Below, in pieces: positions 1-9,032 of a stretch of DNA of 64,000 nt. The stretch covers positions 1-64,000 of the forward strand of contig NZ_FOQA01000005.1 in assembly GCF_900113635.1 (NCBI RefSeq), written 5' to 3'. Source of the DNA: Tindallia magadiensis (lineage in GTDB: Bacteria; Bacillota; Clostridia; Peptostreptococcales; Tindalliaceae). The notes beneath the pieces were generated by a model. It was not told the DNA's origin. It saw only the letters and a program-made list of their open reading frames with translations, and did not search any database. Every line of letters starts with the position of its first letter. The first letter of the stretch is position 1. The position numbers were made by a program, and so were the translations under genes.

Positions 1-307
1 ACTGCAAAAGGAAAAGGAGGCTACTGTCTGTTCTTAGATTTGAGCCGGTCTTGGTCTTAGTCGTCGAAATCTTTGATTTCGATTTACCCTTGATGGTGTC
101 CTCTAAGCAATGCTACAATGCGATGCAAACGACGGGATCGGTCTGCCTGTTCTTGAGTTTTCGCCGTCTTTGCCCATTTTAATGCATTGCTTTTGGACAC
201 TGTCAAGGGCGACGTTTCTCTCATGAACGGTTTTTTATTGCTATCCTTTGCTGTATTTTTTTGTTTGGTTTTTTCATAGGTTACTTTACACTACCTACCA
301 TCATCCC
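1..307. other. Gene-free left edge containing a palindromic element
   Basis: I see no credible coding region here. The stretch lies downstream of the CstB-like gene and is dominated by the imperfect palindrome described separately. The interval after the palindrome (about 214-307) is T-rich on the plus strand and shows nothing I can name. Confidence 0.6.
64..213. repeat. Imperfect long palindrome (REP- or MITE-like), with a partial second copy to its left
   Basis: Arms at 87-113 and 184-209 are reverse complements with a few mismatches. The pairing continues inward more weakly (118-135 against 164-183). A small perfect hairpin (8-bp arms, 3-nt loop) lies at 64-82. The segment at 23-53 resembles the segment at 141-172 as a direct repeat, so a second, truncated copy may extend past the window edge. 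No transposase gene is visible. It could be a miniature mobile palindrome or a structured RNA; the sequence alone does not decide. Confidence 0.5.
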
Positions 308-1735
308 CTAGGAATTATTTTTTGCATAAAACCTTGACCCATGAGGATTAATACAGGCTCGACATTCTTTTGCATGCCCTGCCGCACTATAGCCTGACAT
401 GCCGCCAGCTACATTAATTAAATGCTTAAAGCCCTTTTGCTCCAAAATGCTGGTACCTAAACTAGAACGATTTCCAGAGCTGCAGGCTAGCACCATTTTC
501 CGATTTTTATCTAATTCTTTATAGCGACTTCGAAGCTCAGCTACCGGTATGTTGTAGGCTCCTTCTATATGACTCTCTTCATATTCACCAGGAGCTCTAA
601 CATCCAACATCACAAAGTCTTCCTCTCCAACTACCATATCATGAAGGGTTTCAGCCGAAATCTGCTGTACCGAAGTAGTTCTTAATCCAGCCGTTACCCA
701 ACTGGTAATGCCGCCATCCAAATAGGCAACAATCTGATCCACTCCTACACGCCGTGCCCAAAGTACAGCCTCTTGAACCTTTTGAAAATCATCGGCTACC
801 AATATTATTTTTTTGTCTGTTGGAAGAACCCATCCAGCAAAAGTAGGGAAGTTTCCGTTCAAATCCAAGTGCCAAGATCCTGGTATATGTTGACTTCCAA
901 AGGCTAAATAATTTCTGGTATCTAAAACAACATATTCCTCTTCCTGGATTTTTTGACAAAAGTCTGTAGGCGATAATTTTTCCAATCGTGGAAGATCTTT
1001 CACTTTTTCAGGCCCTTTTCGATTCACATCGCTGCATCGACTAAAATGGTCTGGTGCCGGCGGCATGTTTTCTGTCAGAGATTTAATAAACGTTTCTTTG
1101 TCTTGTATTTGAAGCGTCTGATTAAACCGTCTTTCATACCCGATAGTGCTTCGCCACTTAGCACCCATTGACCGTCCACAAAGAGAACCAGCACCATGAG
1201 CTGGATATACTTCACAATAATCCGGTAGTTTCATCAATTTTTCATGAAGGCTATGATACAGTTTCCCAGCTAGTTCCTGAGCCTGATCCGGAAAAAGGTC
1301 CGGGCGACCTACATCCCCCACAAACAATGTATCGCCAGTAAATACTCCTACCGGGCTGTCTGATCTGGATTTGTCAATAACCACATAGCTCAAATGTTCA
1401 GGAGTATGCCCCGGTGTTTCTAATACCTGTAGTTCCATATTTTCCAGTTTAATCACATCACCCTCCGAAAGAGCCACATGTTCAAAGGTACATCCTGCCG
1501 ATTTTGCCACATAAATGGTTGCTCCGGTTTTTTCTGCTAAATCCATATGACCAGAAATAAAATCTGCATGTAAATGGGTTTGGATAATATGGGTAATGGT
1601 CACCCCCTGCTGACGGGCCTCTTCAATATAATGATCCACATCCCGTTGAGGATCGATTACGGCACAGGTTTTTTCACCTGCCAGAATGTACGAGCTATGT
1701 GCAATCTTTCCTGTAAAATAATGTTTTAAAAGCAT
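308..1735 (-). CDS. Persulfide dioxygenase-rhodanese fusion, CstB-like
   Basis: This 475-aa cytosolic protein has three domains. The N-terminal metallo-beta-lactamase fold carries THLHAD with the metal ligands near residues 54-58, TPGHTPEH, and FTGDTLF. A middle rhodanese domain lacks the active-site cysteine (VADDFQ occupies that loop). A C-terminal rhodanese domain has an intact CSSGNRS loop, with Cys at about residue 418. This dioxygenase/pseudo-rhodanese/rhodanese order is that of CstB, which oxidises low-molecular-weight persulfides and yields thiosulfate. The start is the ATG at 1735, just after an AAGGAGG site; a longer reading frame upstream would translate the ribosome site. The gene lies 55 bp downstream of the SLC13 permease and is probably cotranscribed, suggesting sulfide or persulfide detoxification with anion transport. 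The family is well supported; the in vivo substrate is inferred. Confidence 0.85.
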   Translation of the reverse strand: MLLKHYFTGKIAHSSYILAGEKTCAVIDPQRDVDHYIEEARQQGVTITHIIQTHLHADFISGHMDLAEKTGATIYVAKSAGCTFEHVALSEGDVIKLENMELQVLETPGHTPEHLSYVVIDKSRSDSPVGVFTGDTLFVGDVGRPDLFPDQAQELAGKLYHSLHEKLMKLPDYCEVYPAHGAGSLCGRSMGAKWRSTIGYERRFNQTLQIQDKETFIKSLTENMPPAPDHFSRCSDVNRKGPEKVKDLPRLEKLSPTDFCQKIQEEEYVVLDTRNYLAFGSQHIPGSWHLDLNGNFPTFAGWVLPTDKKIILVADDFQKVQEAVLWARRVGVDQIVAYLDGGITSWVTAGLRTTSVQQISAETLHDMVVGEEDFVMLDVRAPGEYEESHIEGAYNIPVAELRSRYKELDKNRKMVLACSSGNRSSLGTSILEQKGFKHLINVAGGMSGYSAAGHAKECRACINPHGSRFYAKNNS

Positions 1736-1790
1736 TTTTATTTCCTCCTTTGTTGTTTTTCTGTAGCCCTTTCTTTTTTTCTGCAACTTG

Positions 1791-3581
1791 CTACACTAGA
1801 AACAATCGAAAAACGACAACCGTCACCATGATATAAAGAAGCGTCATACCCCCTCCTGCTTTCACAAAATCCATATTTCGATAACCACCTGGAGAAAGCA
1901 ATAATGCATTCACCTGATGGGTAGGTAACATAAAAGAGTTAGAAGCACATACTGCCGCCAGCAAAGCCATTGGTCTGGGATCTACGCCTTCCAAAGCAGC
2001 CATACTGGTTACCAGTGGAACAAGGATGACAACAGCTCCAACGTTGGACATAAATAAGGAAAAGAAGCTCGCCATCACCGCAACGGATATGAGTAATAAG
2101 CTAGGTGGTCCTCCTTGGATTCCTCTTATTACTTGCTCGGCTAACCATTCAGCGGCTCCGGTTTTTTGCATGGCATTCCCTAGCGGAATCAAGCCTGCTA
2201 GCAAAAAAACGACTTTCCAGTCGACTACCCGATAGGCTTCTTCAATGGAAAAAACACCTGAAAGAACCATCAAAACAGCACTGGTTAAAAACGCCATGGA
2301 AACCGGTATTCCCATAATCGTTAACCATACGGCCATCACCAGACAAACAACAGCTACCCATGACTTGTTAAGAACCTGTGATTTTTTTTCATAGGAGGTG
2401 ATAACCAAAAAATGATCCCGATCATCCATTTCTTCTATATGATTCCACTCTCCATGAACTACCAGTGTATCACCTTGCTGAAGCTGGTAATCCGACAGGT
2501 CCTTTTCTACTTTTTCTCCCTGCCTGAAAATCATCAAGGGTTCCACCGCATAACGTTTCCGAAAAGAAATCTCTCTTAACGTTTTGCCTTCTATTGGAGA
2601 TCTGGGCGGAATCATTATTTCCACAAATCCAGCCGTTTCAGAATCAGCTAAAGAAGGAAACTGCTTTTTCGCCTCTATTTTTTCCAGATAATGTTTCCTA
2701 GCAAAGTCTGTAACCGTCGAAGCTTGACCTTGGATAGCAAGAAATTGGCCCGCCAATAGTTGTGTTTCTCGCCATGGGGCCCAGATCACCTGATCCCCTT
2801 CTTTGATCGCCACGATGTGTACCGGATACTTTTTCCAAAGCTCAGAGCTTTCGATGGTTTTTCCGTGAAGCGGTGAAGCAGAAGGTATTTGATAATACTC
2901 GATATTGCGGCATATGCTCAGTTTTTCCATCCATTGTTCCTGTTCCGTCAATTCTGTGATGCCATTACTTTTCTGTGGCAGTAACCGGCTGCCACCTATC
3001 CAAAAGTACATTAATCCAGTTACTAATAATAGGATCCCCACCGGAAAGACAGCCAATAGTCCGTACTCCGTCATACCTTCGCTGACCAAAAGATCATTTA
3101 GCAGGATTAGCGGTGCTGAACCCACCATCGTCAAATTAGCTCCCAAAATAGAAGCAAATCCCATGGGCATCATCAACTCCGACACCTGTATCTTTTGACT
3201 TCTGGCAACCCTCAGAACAACCGGCAAAAAGATAGCCGCCACGCCTACCGTTATCATGACTCCTGACAAAAGACCTGCCGCCAGTGAAAGAAACAGCATT
3301 ATTTTTTTCTTATCATTACCGCTTTTTTCCACCAACCAATAGGTAAACCCATCTACAACACCTGTTTTTGATAGTCCATGACTCATCATCATCACCGATA
3401 TCATAGCAATAACAGCATTGCTGGAAAAACCGGCAAAGGTTTCTTGTGCTGATAAAACCCGTGTCCATCCCAAGGTCAGCATTACGATCAATGCAATCAG
3501 ATCAATCCGCAAAACATCCAGAAGCAACATAAGGATGGTGAAAAGAAGTAATCCAAACACAATCATCATTGGTGTATCCAT
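1791..3581 (-). CDS. SLC13/DASS-family anion permease with two RCK_C (TrkA-C) domains
   Basis: This 596-aa polytopic membrane protein has a hydrophobic N-terminal half (about residues 5-195), a soluble centre (about 205-395) and a hydrophobic C-terminal half. The centre holds two TrkA-C-like modules, seen in segments such as SPLHGKTIESSELW and SPIEGKTLREISFRKRY. This split layout is typical of SLC13-type permeases related to sulfate or dicarboxylate carriers. A ribosome site (AAGGTGAGG) precedes the ATG at 3581. It is the first gene of a two-gene unit with the CstB-like enzyme, so sulfate, sulfite or thiosulfate movement is a reasonable guess. Direction of transport and substrate cannot be read from the sequence. 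Confidence 0.8.
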   Translation of the reverse strand: MDTPMMIVFGLLLFTILMLLLDVLRIDLIALIVMLTLGWTRVLSAQETFAGFSSNAVIAMISVMMMSHGLSKTGVVDGFTYWLVEKSGNDKKKIMLFLSLAAGLLSGVMITVGVAAIFLPVVLRVARSQKIQVSELMMPMGFASILGANLTMVGSAPLILLNDLLVSEGMTEYGLLAVFPVGILLLVTGLMYFWIGGSRLLPQKSNGITELTEQEQWMEKLSICRNIEYYQIPSASPLHGKTIESSELWKKYPVHIVAIKEGDQVIWAPWRETQLLAGQFLAIQGQASTVTDFARKHYLEKIEAKKQFPSLADSETAGFVEIMIPPRSPIEGKTLREISFRKRYAVEPLMIFRQGEKVEKDLSDYQLQQGDTLVVHGEWNHIEEMDDRDHFLVITSYEKKSQVLNKSWVAVVCLVMAVWLTIMGIPVSMAFLTSAVLMVLSGVFSIEEAYRVVDWKVVFLLAGLIPLGNAMQKTGAAEWLAEQVIRGIQGGPPSLLLISVAVMASFFSLFMSNVGAVVILVPLVTSMAALEGVDPRPMALLAAVCASNSFMLPTHQVNALLLSPGGYRNMDFVKAGGGMTLLYIMVTVVVFRLFLV

Positions 3582-3679
3582 TCCAAAGCCTCACCTTCTC
3601 TCCATTGCATTCTTTAACTGAAATACCCCTTATCTCTTTCTTGTAAACAACAGGAGCACAAGGGATTCTGCTTTAAAAT

Positions 3680-3707
3680 AAAAAGACGCCAAAGCAATGT
3701 TGACGTC
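3680..3707 (-). terminator. Probable intrinsic terminator of the GntR-ABC operon
   Basis: Arms at 3685-3692 and 3700-3707 pair over 8 bp with one G-U, followed on the minus strand by a short T run. The hairpin overlaps the stop codon of the last gene. Confidence 0.6.
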
Positions 3708-4431
3708 AGTCTGATATCATTCTTTCCGGTTCAATATTTCTAAATTCCACAGGAATTCCTGCCGGAATTCTCATCCACTGAATTGTTCCGCCAGAAGTAG
3801 CTGAAAAAGTAGCTGAAAATCCACTGGACACCTCTTCTTTTTCCTCCTGAAAATGAAAGTACATCGGTAATGGTTCCAGAATGTGCAACTCTATTCTAGT
3901 CGGCGGAACCTTCACCTGCACCTCCTTCCCCGTCATGCTCCATTGCCACGGATTGACAAACCGACTGACATCGATGGCATTCACCGTTGCCGGTAACATT
4001 AGTTGTGTCATTTGAATTTCACTAACGTCTTCTGTCATTTCTACAACCAGCGAAAACCCATGATCATGATCAATCCCCGATCCATTAATAATAAGTGGTT
4101 CTTTTTCTGTAAAATTTTTATCCTCTATGCTTATTTCCCGTTGATCTAACAAAAAGTGAAGTCCGTTTTCCATCAAATCTTCCAATACCCATTCCTCTAT
4201 ATCCGTAGCCCAATATAAAGATTCATCGATCACGTCGCTATTGTGATACTGTGCTTCATCTCCAAAAACCATTACCAAAGGAGATAACAGCAAAAGCATC
4301 CCGTAAAGTCCCAGCAATCGAAAGGACCATTTTTTCGGCACTTTATTCATCACCAGCTTGCCACTTCCCATAAAAACAAGGTATATAACGACAAAATTAA
4401 TGATTAAAACCCCAAGAACAACAACATTCAT
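3706..4431 (-). CDS. Membrane-anchored protein of unknown function in the YtrA-type ABC operon
   Basis: I do not recognise this 241-aa protein. It has two hydrophobic segments near the N-terminus (about residues 3-22 and 37-56). A predicted extracytoplasmic region of about 180 residues follows, rich in beta-type and acidic segments and without cysteines. The gene starts 2 bp after the permease gene stops, and it ends the operon, so it probably acts with the ABC transporter, for example as an accessory or substrate-contacting subunit. That role is inferred from position only. Confidence 0.55.
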   Translation of the reverse strand: MNVVVLGVLIINFVVIYLVFMGSGKLVMNKVPKKWSFRLLGLYGMLLLLSPLVMVFGDEAQYHNSDVIDESLYWATDIEEWVLEDLMENGLHFLLDQREISIEDKNFTEKEPLIINGSGIDHDHGFSLVVEMTEDVSEIQMTQLMLPATVNAIDVSRFVNPWQWSMTGKEVQVKVPPTRIELHILEPLPMYFHFQEEKEEVSSGFSATFSATSGGTIQWMRIPAGIPVEFRNIEPERMISD

Positions 4432-4433
4432 CT

Positions 4434-5204
4434 TTAGCTCACCTCCCTGTTTCGAAGGGTAAGATAACTAGCCCCGTATACAATTCCTAAGGTTCCTATG
4501 CTTTTTATCAACCAGACCATCACTCTATATTCCTGAGTATAAAACTGAACTATCTCTTGGATATTAATGACATAGCCCACTCCTCTATATAAAGTAAGGA
4601 CCCACCCTATGCTAAACAATAGTAAAATGCTCACCACAACACCTAAGAAAAACTGCCTTTTGAACCTTGATTTCAAACTGCCCAACAAATAGGCCATGCC
4701 GCCTGCTATGTTCAGATAGAGCAATGTGCTGATCATGTAGCTACCATGTTGAAACACACCTATCCGTTGAAAGGAATCGTGGAGATACACGTGTTCGTAG
4801 TATAACATCGCGAAGGCTTGTATTAAAAATCCGGAGAAAAGCAAAGTGACGCTGCCAACAACTCCATAAATTCCTATTAGTAAGATATCCGAATAGAAAG
4901 CCACTTTATTAGTAGAAACCATATAGTATTCATGATTTTTTTCTTCTGCCAGTTTCAGCCCCTGAACCACCAACCAAATCATGGTGAACAGATAAATTGG
5001 TACTAAAGTGATATGCCCCATATAGAAACTCACAGAGGAACCCATGCCCATGCTGCCACTAGTACGGCTATTAACGGAAAAGAAATACCCCAGTAATTGC
5101 AATATCATTAAGTGGGTAAAAGCATTTCCATAATGATATAACTTGTCTTTCAGATGGAGATAAGTCATTTGGCCTGACCCAATATTATGAATCATAGATG
5201 TCAT
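4434..5204 (-). CDS. ABC-2-like membrane subunit
   Basis: The 256-aa product has about six hydrophobic segments and no recognisable soluble domain, as expected for the membrane subunit of a small ABC-2-type exporter. Its start overlaps the end of the upstream ATPase gene by 20 bp, showing tight coupling. The first transmembrane segment begins near residue 30, and the last ends near the C-terminus (GTLGIVYGASYLTL). Substrate unknown. The setting is similar to YtrA-regulated transporters of Bacilli and Clostridia, often induced by cell-wall antibiotics, which is family knowledge rather than something the sequence proves. Confidence 0.65.
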   Translation of the reverse strand: MTSMIHNIGSGQMTYLHLKDKLYHYGNAFTHLMILQLLGYFFSVNSRTSGSMGMGSSVSFYMGHITLVPIYLFTMIWLVVQGLKLAEEKNHEYYMVSTNKVAFYSDILLIGIYGVVGSVTLLFSGFLIQAFAMLYYEHVYLHDSFQRIGVFQHGSYMISTLLYLNIAGGMAYLLGSLKSRFKRQFFLGVVVSILLLFSIGWVLTLYRGVGYVINIQEIVQFYTQEYRVMVWLIKSIGTLGIVYGASYLTLRNREVS

Positions 5205-6084
5205 TGAGATTTCCTCCTTCTTGTTTTGTAAGGTAGATAAAACAGTCTTCCGAAGAAATACCTTTCACTTCCAGTTCCAGTTGCTTTTCTTCCTCTGATA
5301 AACCCAACTCTTCAAAGTCACTTGTTCGCAGGATAATCTGACGCTGTCCTGGACCATAATCCTTTTGGTCGTAGGTTTTTACCTTTTTCTCTAAAGCCGC
5401 TATTTTTTCCGGACGACCTTGCAAAGAAATCAAAGAGCTTTGAAACGATTCCAGACAGTCATGTTTCATGACAGCCCCTTTATGAATCAATAATATCTCT
5501 TCAAGAGTTTGTTCTATCTCTCCCAGATAATGACTGGATATAAGCATGATTCTTGGATTTTTTATATAATCTTTTAGAATCAATTGATATAAATCTTTTC
5601 GCATGCTTGGATCCATGCCAGTATTTGGTTCATCCAACAATGTAATAGGCGCTTGTGCCGCCAAACCTAAAACCACTCGAAATCGACTAGCCATCCCTTT
5701 TGAAAGTTTTTGATATGGTTGTGCTGGATTTAATTGAAAATAGTCTATTAACTTTTGAGCCAACGGTTTACTAAAATTCCCATAAAATCGATGATAAGAA
5801 TCTACCAGCTCAGAAAGTACTGCATTAGGATAAAATGGCATTCCTTCTTCAATCAGGATAAGATTCTGAGCAACCATCATGCTGTGAAAAGCCGGTTGAT
5901 CCAATACATAGGCTTCTCCGCTGTCAGGCTTTAGAAAACCAGCTAGCATCTTAAGCAAAGAGGTTTTTCCAGCACCATTCACCCCAATAACCCCTGTGAG
6001 CGTTGGTCCCGAAATTTCAAAGCTACAGTTATTTAACGCCTTGTTTTTCCCAAAGGATTTTGTTACTGCTTCACATCGAATCAT
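5185..6084 (-). CDS. ABC transporter ATP-binding protein (YtrB-like)
   Basis: The 299-aa ATPase shows Walker A GVNGAGKT (about residues 34-41), Walker B ITLLDEP (about 147-153), and an H-loop in ISSHYLGEIE. The signature motif is the unusual LSKGM (about 127-131) instead of LSGGQ. A C-terminal extension of about 90 residues follows the nucleotide-binding domain. The start overlaps the GntR regulator by 14 bp and the end overlaps the permease, so all four genes form one unit. It presumably powers export by the adjacent membrane subunit. Confidence 0.85.
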   Translation of the reverse strand: MIRCEAVTKSFGKNKALNNCSFEISGPTLTGVIGVNGAGKTSLLKMLAGFLKPDSGEAYVLDQPAFHSMMVAQNLILIEEGMPFYPNAVLSELVDSYHRFYGNFSKPLAQKLIDYFQLNPAQPYQKLSKGMASRFRVVLGLAAQAPITLLDEPNTGMDPSMRKDLYQLILKDYIKNPRIMLISSHYLGEIEQTLEEILLIHKGAVMKHDCLESFQSSLISLQGRPEKIAALEKKVKTYDQKDYGPGQRQIILRTSDFEELGLSEEEKQLELEVKGISSEDCFIYLTKQEGGNLNDIYDS

Positions 6085-6460
6085 TACTGTCTCCCGCCTT
6101 TTCTATTTCCTTTTCTATCATTTCCATCAGAATGTCTTTCGATACATCCAATCGTTTCGCTTCTTCTACCAAATCTCTGATCTGATTTCTCATCCCATGA
6201 TCTCGTCGTTCTTTTTTTAATATTTCCAGTGCATCATCTTCTACAAACATTCCCAATCCTCTTTTTTTATAAACCAGATTTTTCTCTACCAACCGATTAA
6301 GCCCTTTCAAGGCGGTTGCCGGATTAATCCCAAAAATATCAGCCAGTTTATATTGAGAATATATTTTTTCTCCTGCTTTCACTTGTTCTGAAAGGATTTC
6401 ATTTTCCAGCCAATCAGCAATTTGAACATAAATAGGATCTGTTCCTTCAAAGAATTTCAT
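6071..6460 (-). CDS. GntR-family regulator, YtrA subfamily
   Basis: This short 129-aa protein has an N-terminal winged helix (PIYVQIADWLENEILS through KKRGLGMFVEDD). The C-terminal helical tail is about 40 residues, with no large ligand-binding domain. Lack of an effector domain and placement before an ABC operon are the marks of the YtrA subfamily. It is the first gene of the operon and overlaps the ATPase gene. A palindrome over the predicted transcription start suggests that it represses its own operon. Confidence 0.85.
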   Translation of the reverse strand: MKFFEGTDPIYVQIADWLENEILSEQVKAGEKIYSQYKLADIFGINPATALKGLNRLVEKNLVYKKRGLGMFVEDDALEILKKERRDHGMRNQIRDLVEEAKRLDVSKDILMEMIEKEIEKAGDSNDSM

Positions 6461-6479
6461 GGGACCACCCTTCTCCGCA

Positions 6480-6533
6480 AGTTACTAGGTTAGTGATGTA
6501 ACTCAGTATATTCCTTCTCTATTCTTTTGTCAA
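6480..6533 (-). promoter_or_regulatory. Promoter and palindromic operator of the GntR-ABC operon
   Basis: On the minus strand, a -35 TTGACA (6533-6528) is separated by exactly 17 bp from a -10 TATACT (6510-6505). Immediately downstream, 6503-6480 is a nested inverted repeat with outer arms AGTTAC and GTAACT and an inner ACTA/TAGT pair. It covers the expected transcription start, a good place for a repressor. Confidence 0.75.
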
Positions 6534-6595
6534 TCTTCTTGATCATGATTCTGCTTAATTACTCATAAACAGCCTTACAGCTATTGTTTTTTCTC

Positions 6596-6637
6596 AACAA
6601 GAAAGGAACATGGCCTCTCCCATGTTCCTTTCTTGTT
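6596..6637. terminator. Perfect 18-bp inverted repeat, terminator-like
   Basis: Arms at 6596-6613 and 6620-6637 pair perfectly around a 6-nt loop, shortly after the dipeptidase stop codon. The T-run on the minus strand is poor, so termination efficiency is uncertain; it may also protect transcript ends. Confidence 0.6.
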
Positions 6638-6684
6638 TCTACTGCCTATATTATCAAATACTCTTTCTAAAGAACTTATAGAAC

Positions 6685-8199
6685 CTATAGAACATAAAAA
6701 ATCACTGTTTCTCTGACCTCTACGCCCATCGGGTTTCTCGCTAAAAATGTTACCACATGAAAATTCCCTTCCTTTTCAGTATGTCCTTTTCCTAGCAGAT
6801 CCCTCTCCATTTGATAAGAAATATAGCCCGTATCCGGATGATATGACGGCTGATAAGCGATCCCGTTTACAATAATGCTATATTGAAAAAAGTTCCCTGC
6901 ACCATCGCCCCCATCCACTATTTTTGCCGAAAGCGTAGGCTTGGTATTATAAACTATTTCTCCCATTTGAACGTCCGGCACAATTCTTAATCGAGGTGGT
7001 TGTAACCATGGGTAACGCACCTGTTTTTCTGCAAATTTTTCTGCCTCCTTTAGAACCCGTTGATTATTTCCACCCACTATTTTTTTGATTTCTTCTTGAT
7101 GGTAGCCCCTACTCGCCAATTCTTTTGTAATACTGGGTAAGTAAGATGCATCTGGAAGGTCTTTAGGCATTGTAGCTCCGTCAAAATCTGATCCGAGCCC
7201 CACATGATCGATGCCTATTAAGTTCACCGCATAATCAATGTGATCTACAATATGCTTAACCGTCGCTGAGCTTCCCGGGTCCGCTAAAGCTGTTCTCCAA
7301 AAGTTAATGCTTACCACTCCGCCATTCTCTTTTAGTTGAAGCAGTTGTTCATCGGATAAATTGCGTACATGCGGTCGTACCCCATCCACTCCTGAATGAG
7401 AAGCAATCACTGGTACTTGTGTAGTTTCAAGGGTATCGAAAAATGTTTTTTCATTCATATGAGAAACATCCACCAGTATTCCTAGACGGTTCATTTCAGA
7501 AATAATCTCTCGACCTGCCTCTGTCAACCCTGCATTTGCCTCATTATTAGCAACATTAGCTCCTGCACCTAATCTATTAGGGCTGTTCCAAACAAGGCCT
7601 GCGGCCCGAATTCCCAAATCGTGATACTGTCGTAGCAGCGCTTTACTGTTTTCTCCGCCAAATTGATACATCCCTTCCAAACTTGCAACAGCAACATGTT
7701 TTCCTTCAGCCAGCCCCGCTTCTATTTCTTGTGTGTTTCTAGCCAGAATCATATTATCCTGATTTTGTTCAATGGTCCAATACAAGGCATTAATCAACGC
7801 AAGAGAACGACTGTTGGTTCTGGCAACAACGTCGTCAACATCCCTTTGATCAGCTGTATAGGCCGCATAAAAAGCTACGTTCAAACCACCTTGTTGAGCT
7901 TTGTGTAGATCCAACTGAAAGCCTTCCAGTGGTTCTTTCCCAATATCCACTACCGGCAACCACGTATGACTGTCCACTACCTTCATCATGGTATCATTGT
8001 GCATATCCACCACTATTGAAGAGTGGTGGGTTTCTTCCCACCCTTTTGATATAGGCATTTCAGCAATAACCACTTTCATTGCCATAGAACCAAACAGCAG
8101 CATTAAAATCATTGGTGTCCATTTTTGAAATCTAGATTTTTTATAAGGATGCTTCCACAGACTTCCCCTTCGTTTTTCCTTCAGATTGTTTTTATCCAT
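6685..8199 (-). CDS. Membrane-anchored peptidase M19 (renal-dipeptidase family)
   Basis: The 504-aa protein begins with a basic cytosolic stretch and a single hydrophobic anchor (about residues 28-46). The M19 catalytic domain follows. Visible zinc-site motifs are DMHND (His67, Asp69), SLEGM, VDVSHM and ASHSG, plus GLGSDFDG. M19 enzymes cleave dipeptides, often with broad or D-residue tolerance. The last 100 or so residues (after about 405) form an extension beyond the usual core and look beta-rich. The protein probably acts outside the membrane. The gene appears to be a single-gene unit, divergent from the HAD gene. Confidence 0.85.
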   Translation of the reverse strand: MDKNNLKEKRRGSLWKHPYKKSRFQKWTPMILMLLFGSMAMKVVIAEMPISKGWEETHHSSIVVDMHNDTMMKVVDSHTWLPVVDIGKEPLEGFQLDLHKAQQGGLNVAFYAAYTADQRDVDDVVARTNSRSLALINALYWTIEQNQDNMILARNTQEIEAGLAEGKHVAVASLEGMYQFGGENSKALLRQYHDLGIRAAGLVWNSPNRLGAGANVANNEANAGLTEAGREIISEMNRLGILVDVSHMNEKTFFDTLETTQVPVIASHSGVDGVRPHVRNLSDEQLLQLKENGGVVSINFWRTALADPGSSATVKHIVDHIDYAVNLIGIDHVGLGSDFDGATMPKDLPDASYLPSITKELASRGYHQEEIKKIVGGNNQRVLKEAEKFAEKQVRYPWLQPPRLRIVPDVQMGEIVYNTKPTLSAKIVDGGDGAGNFFQYSIIVNGIAYQPSYHPDTGYISYQMERDLLGKGHTEKEGNFHVVTFLARNPMGVEVRETVIFYVL

Positions 8200-8435
8200 G
8201 TTTATCTCCTCTATATCTCTTTCACAATTTTACCCAACCTTTAGGAACGTAATGCCGCTTATTACCGGGTAATATCTTTATTTTATGGTAAAATCTCCTT
8301 GCTTTCAACCCTAATCAAAACCATGAAACTCTGGATCAAATTTCATTTATAATTAACCTATTCTTAACCTCTTTTTTGACTTTGTTTGATACAATAGACG
8401 TATAGATAATATCTACTAAAAGGAGGAGTATTTTT

Positions 8436-9032
8436 ATGAACACTTTTTCACTCACCATTGGAATTGACATTGACGCTACCTTAACCGAGCCTTATTATTG
8501 GCTGCCATTTACCAATGAATATTTTGGACTGAATCAAAAACCGGAAGATATGACCTGCTATGACTTAGCTGTTAATCTGGGAATTTCGGAAGAAGAATAT
8601 CTGGAATTCTACTTGGAACACGGAGAAAAAATTCATCGTCATAGCCCTATCAGAAAAGAAGCACCCAGTATTTTACAAGATATGTACCCAACACATCAGC
8701 TATATTATATTACAGCCAGGCACCCAAATATGGAGAAGGTTACAAAAGACTGGCTGAGTCGACATGCCATACCACAAAACGGCTTATTTCTCTTAGGAAG
8801 TCATGATAAAGTAGGGAAAGCTCAGGAGCTTCGATGCGATCTTTTTATTGAGGACCGTTATGAAAACGCCAGAGCTATTGCTGAGTCTGGAGTGGATGTA
8901 TTGCTCATGGACTGCACTTATAATAGGAACCAGGAAATGCTTCCCAATATGAAACGAATCGAAAACTGGTATCAGGTGCAGGATGTCATTTCCACCATGG
9001 AAAAAAACAGGCTTACGCTGAAAAATCTCTAA
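8436..9032 (+). CDS. HAD-superfamily nucleotidase-like protein, YqfW type
   Basis: The 198-aa product opens with the HAD motif I GIDIDATLT, whose two aspartates would be the nucleophile and acid/base. YYITARH resembles motif II, and a later LFIEDRYENA matches a motif IV-type acidic loop. Length and sequence style agree with the YqfW/NT5C-like group of putative 5'-nucleotidases; substrate not known. An AAAGGAGGAG site precedes the ATG. Its last 20 bp overlap the end of the convergent CBS/chemoreceptor gene. Confidence 0.7.
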   Translation: MNTFSLTIGIDIDATLTEPYYWLPFTNEYFGLNQKPEDMTCYDLAVNLGISEEEYLEFYLEHGEKIHRHSPIRKEAPSILQDMYPTHQLYYITARHPNMEKVTKDWLSRHAIPQNGLFLLGSHDKVGKAQELRCDLFIEDRYENARAIAESGVDVLLMDCTYNRNQEMLPNMKRIENWYQVQDVISTMEKNRLTLKNL

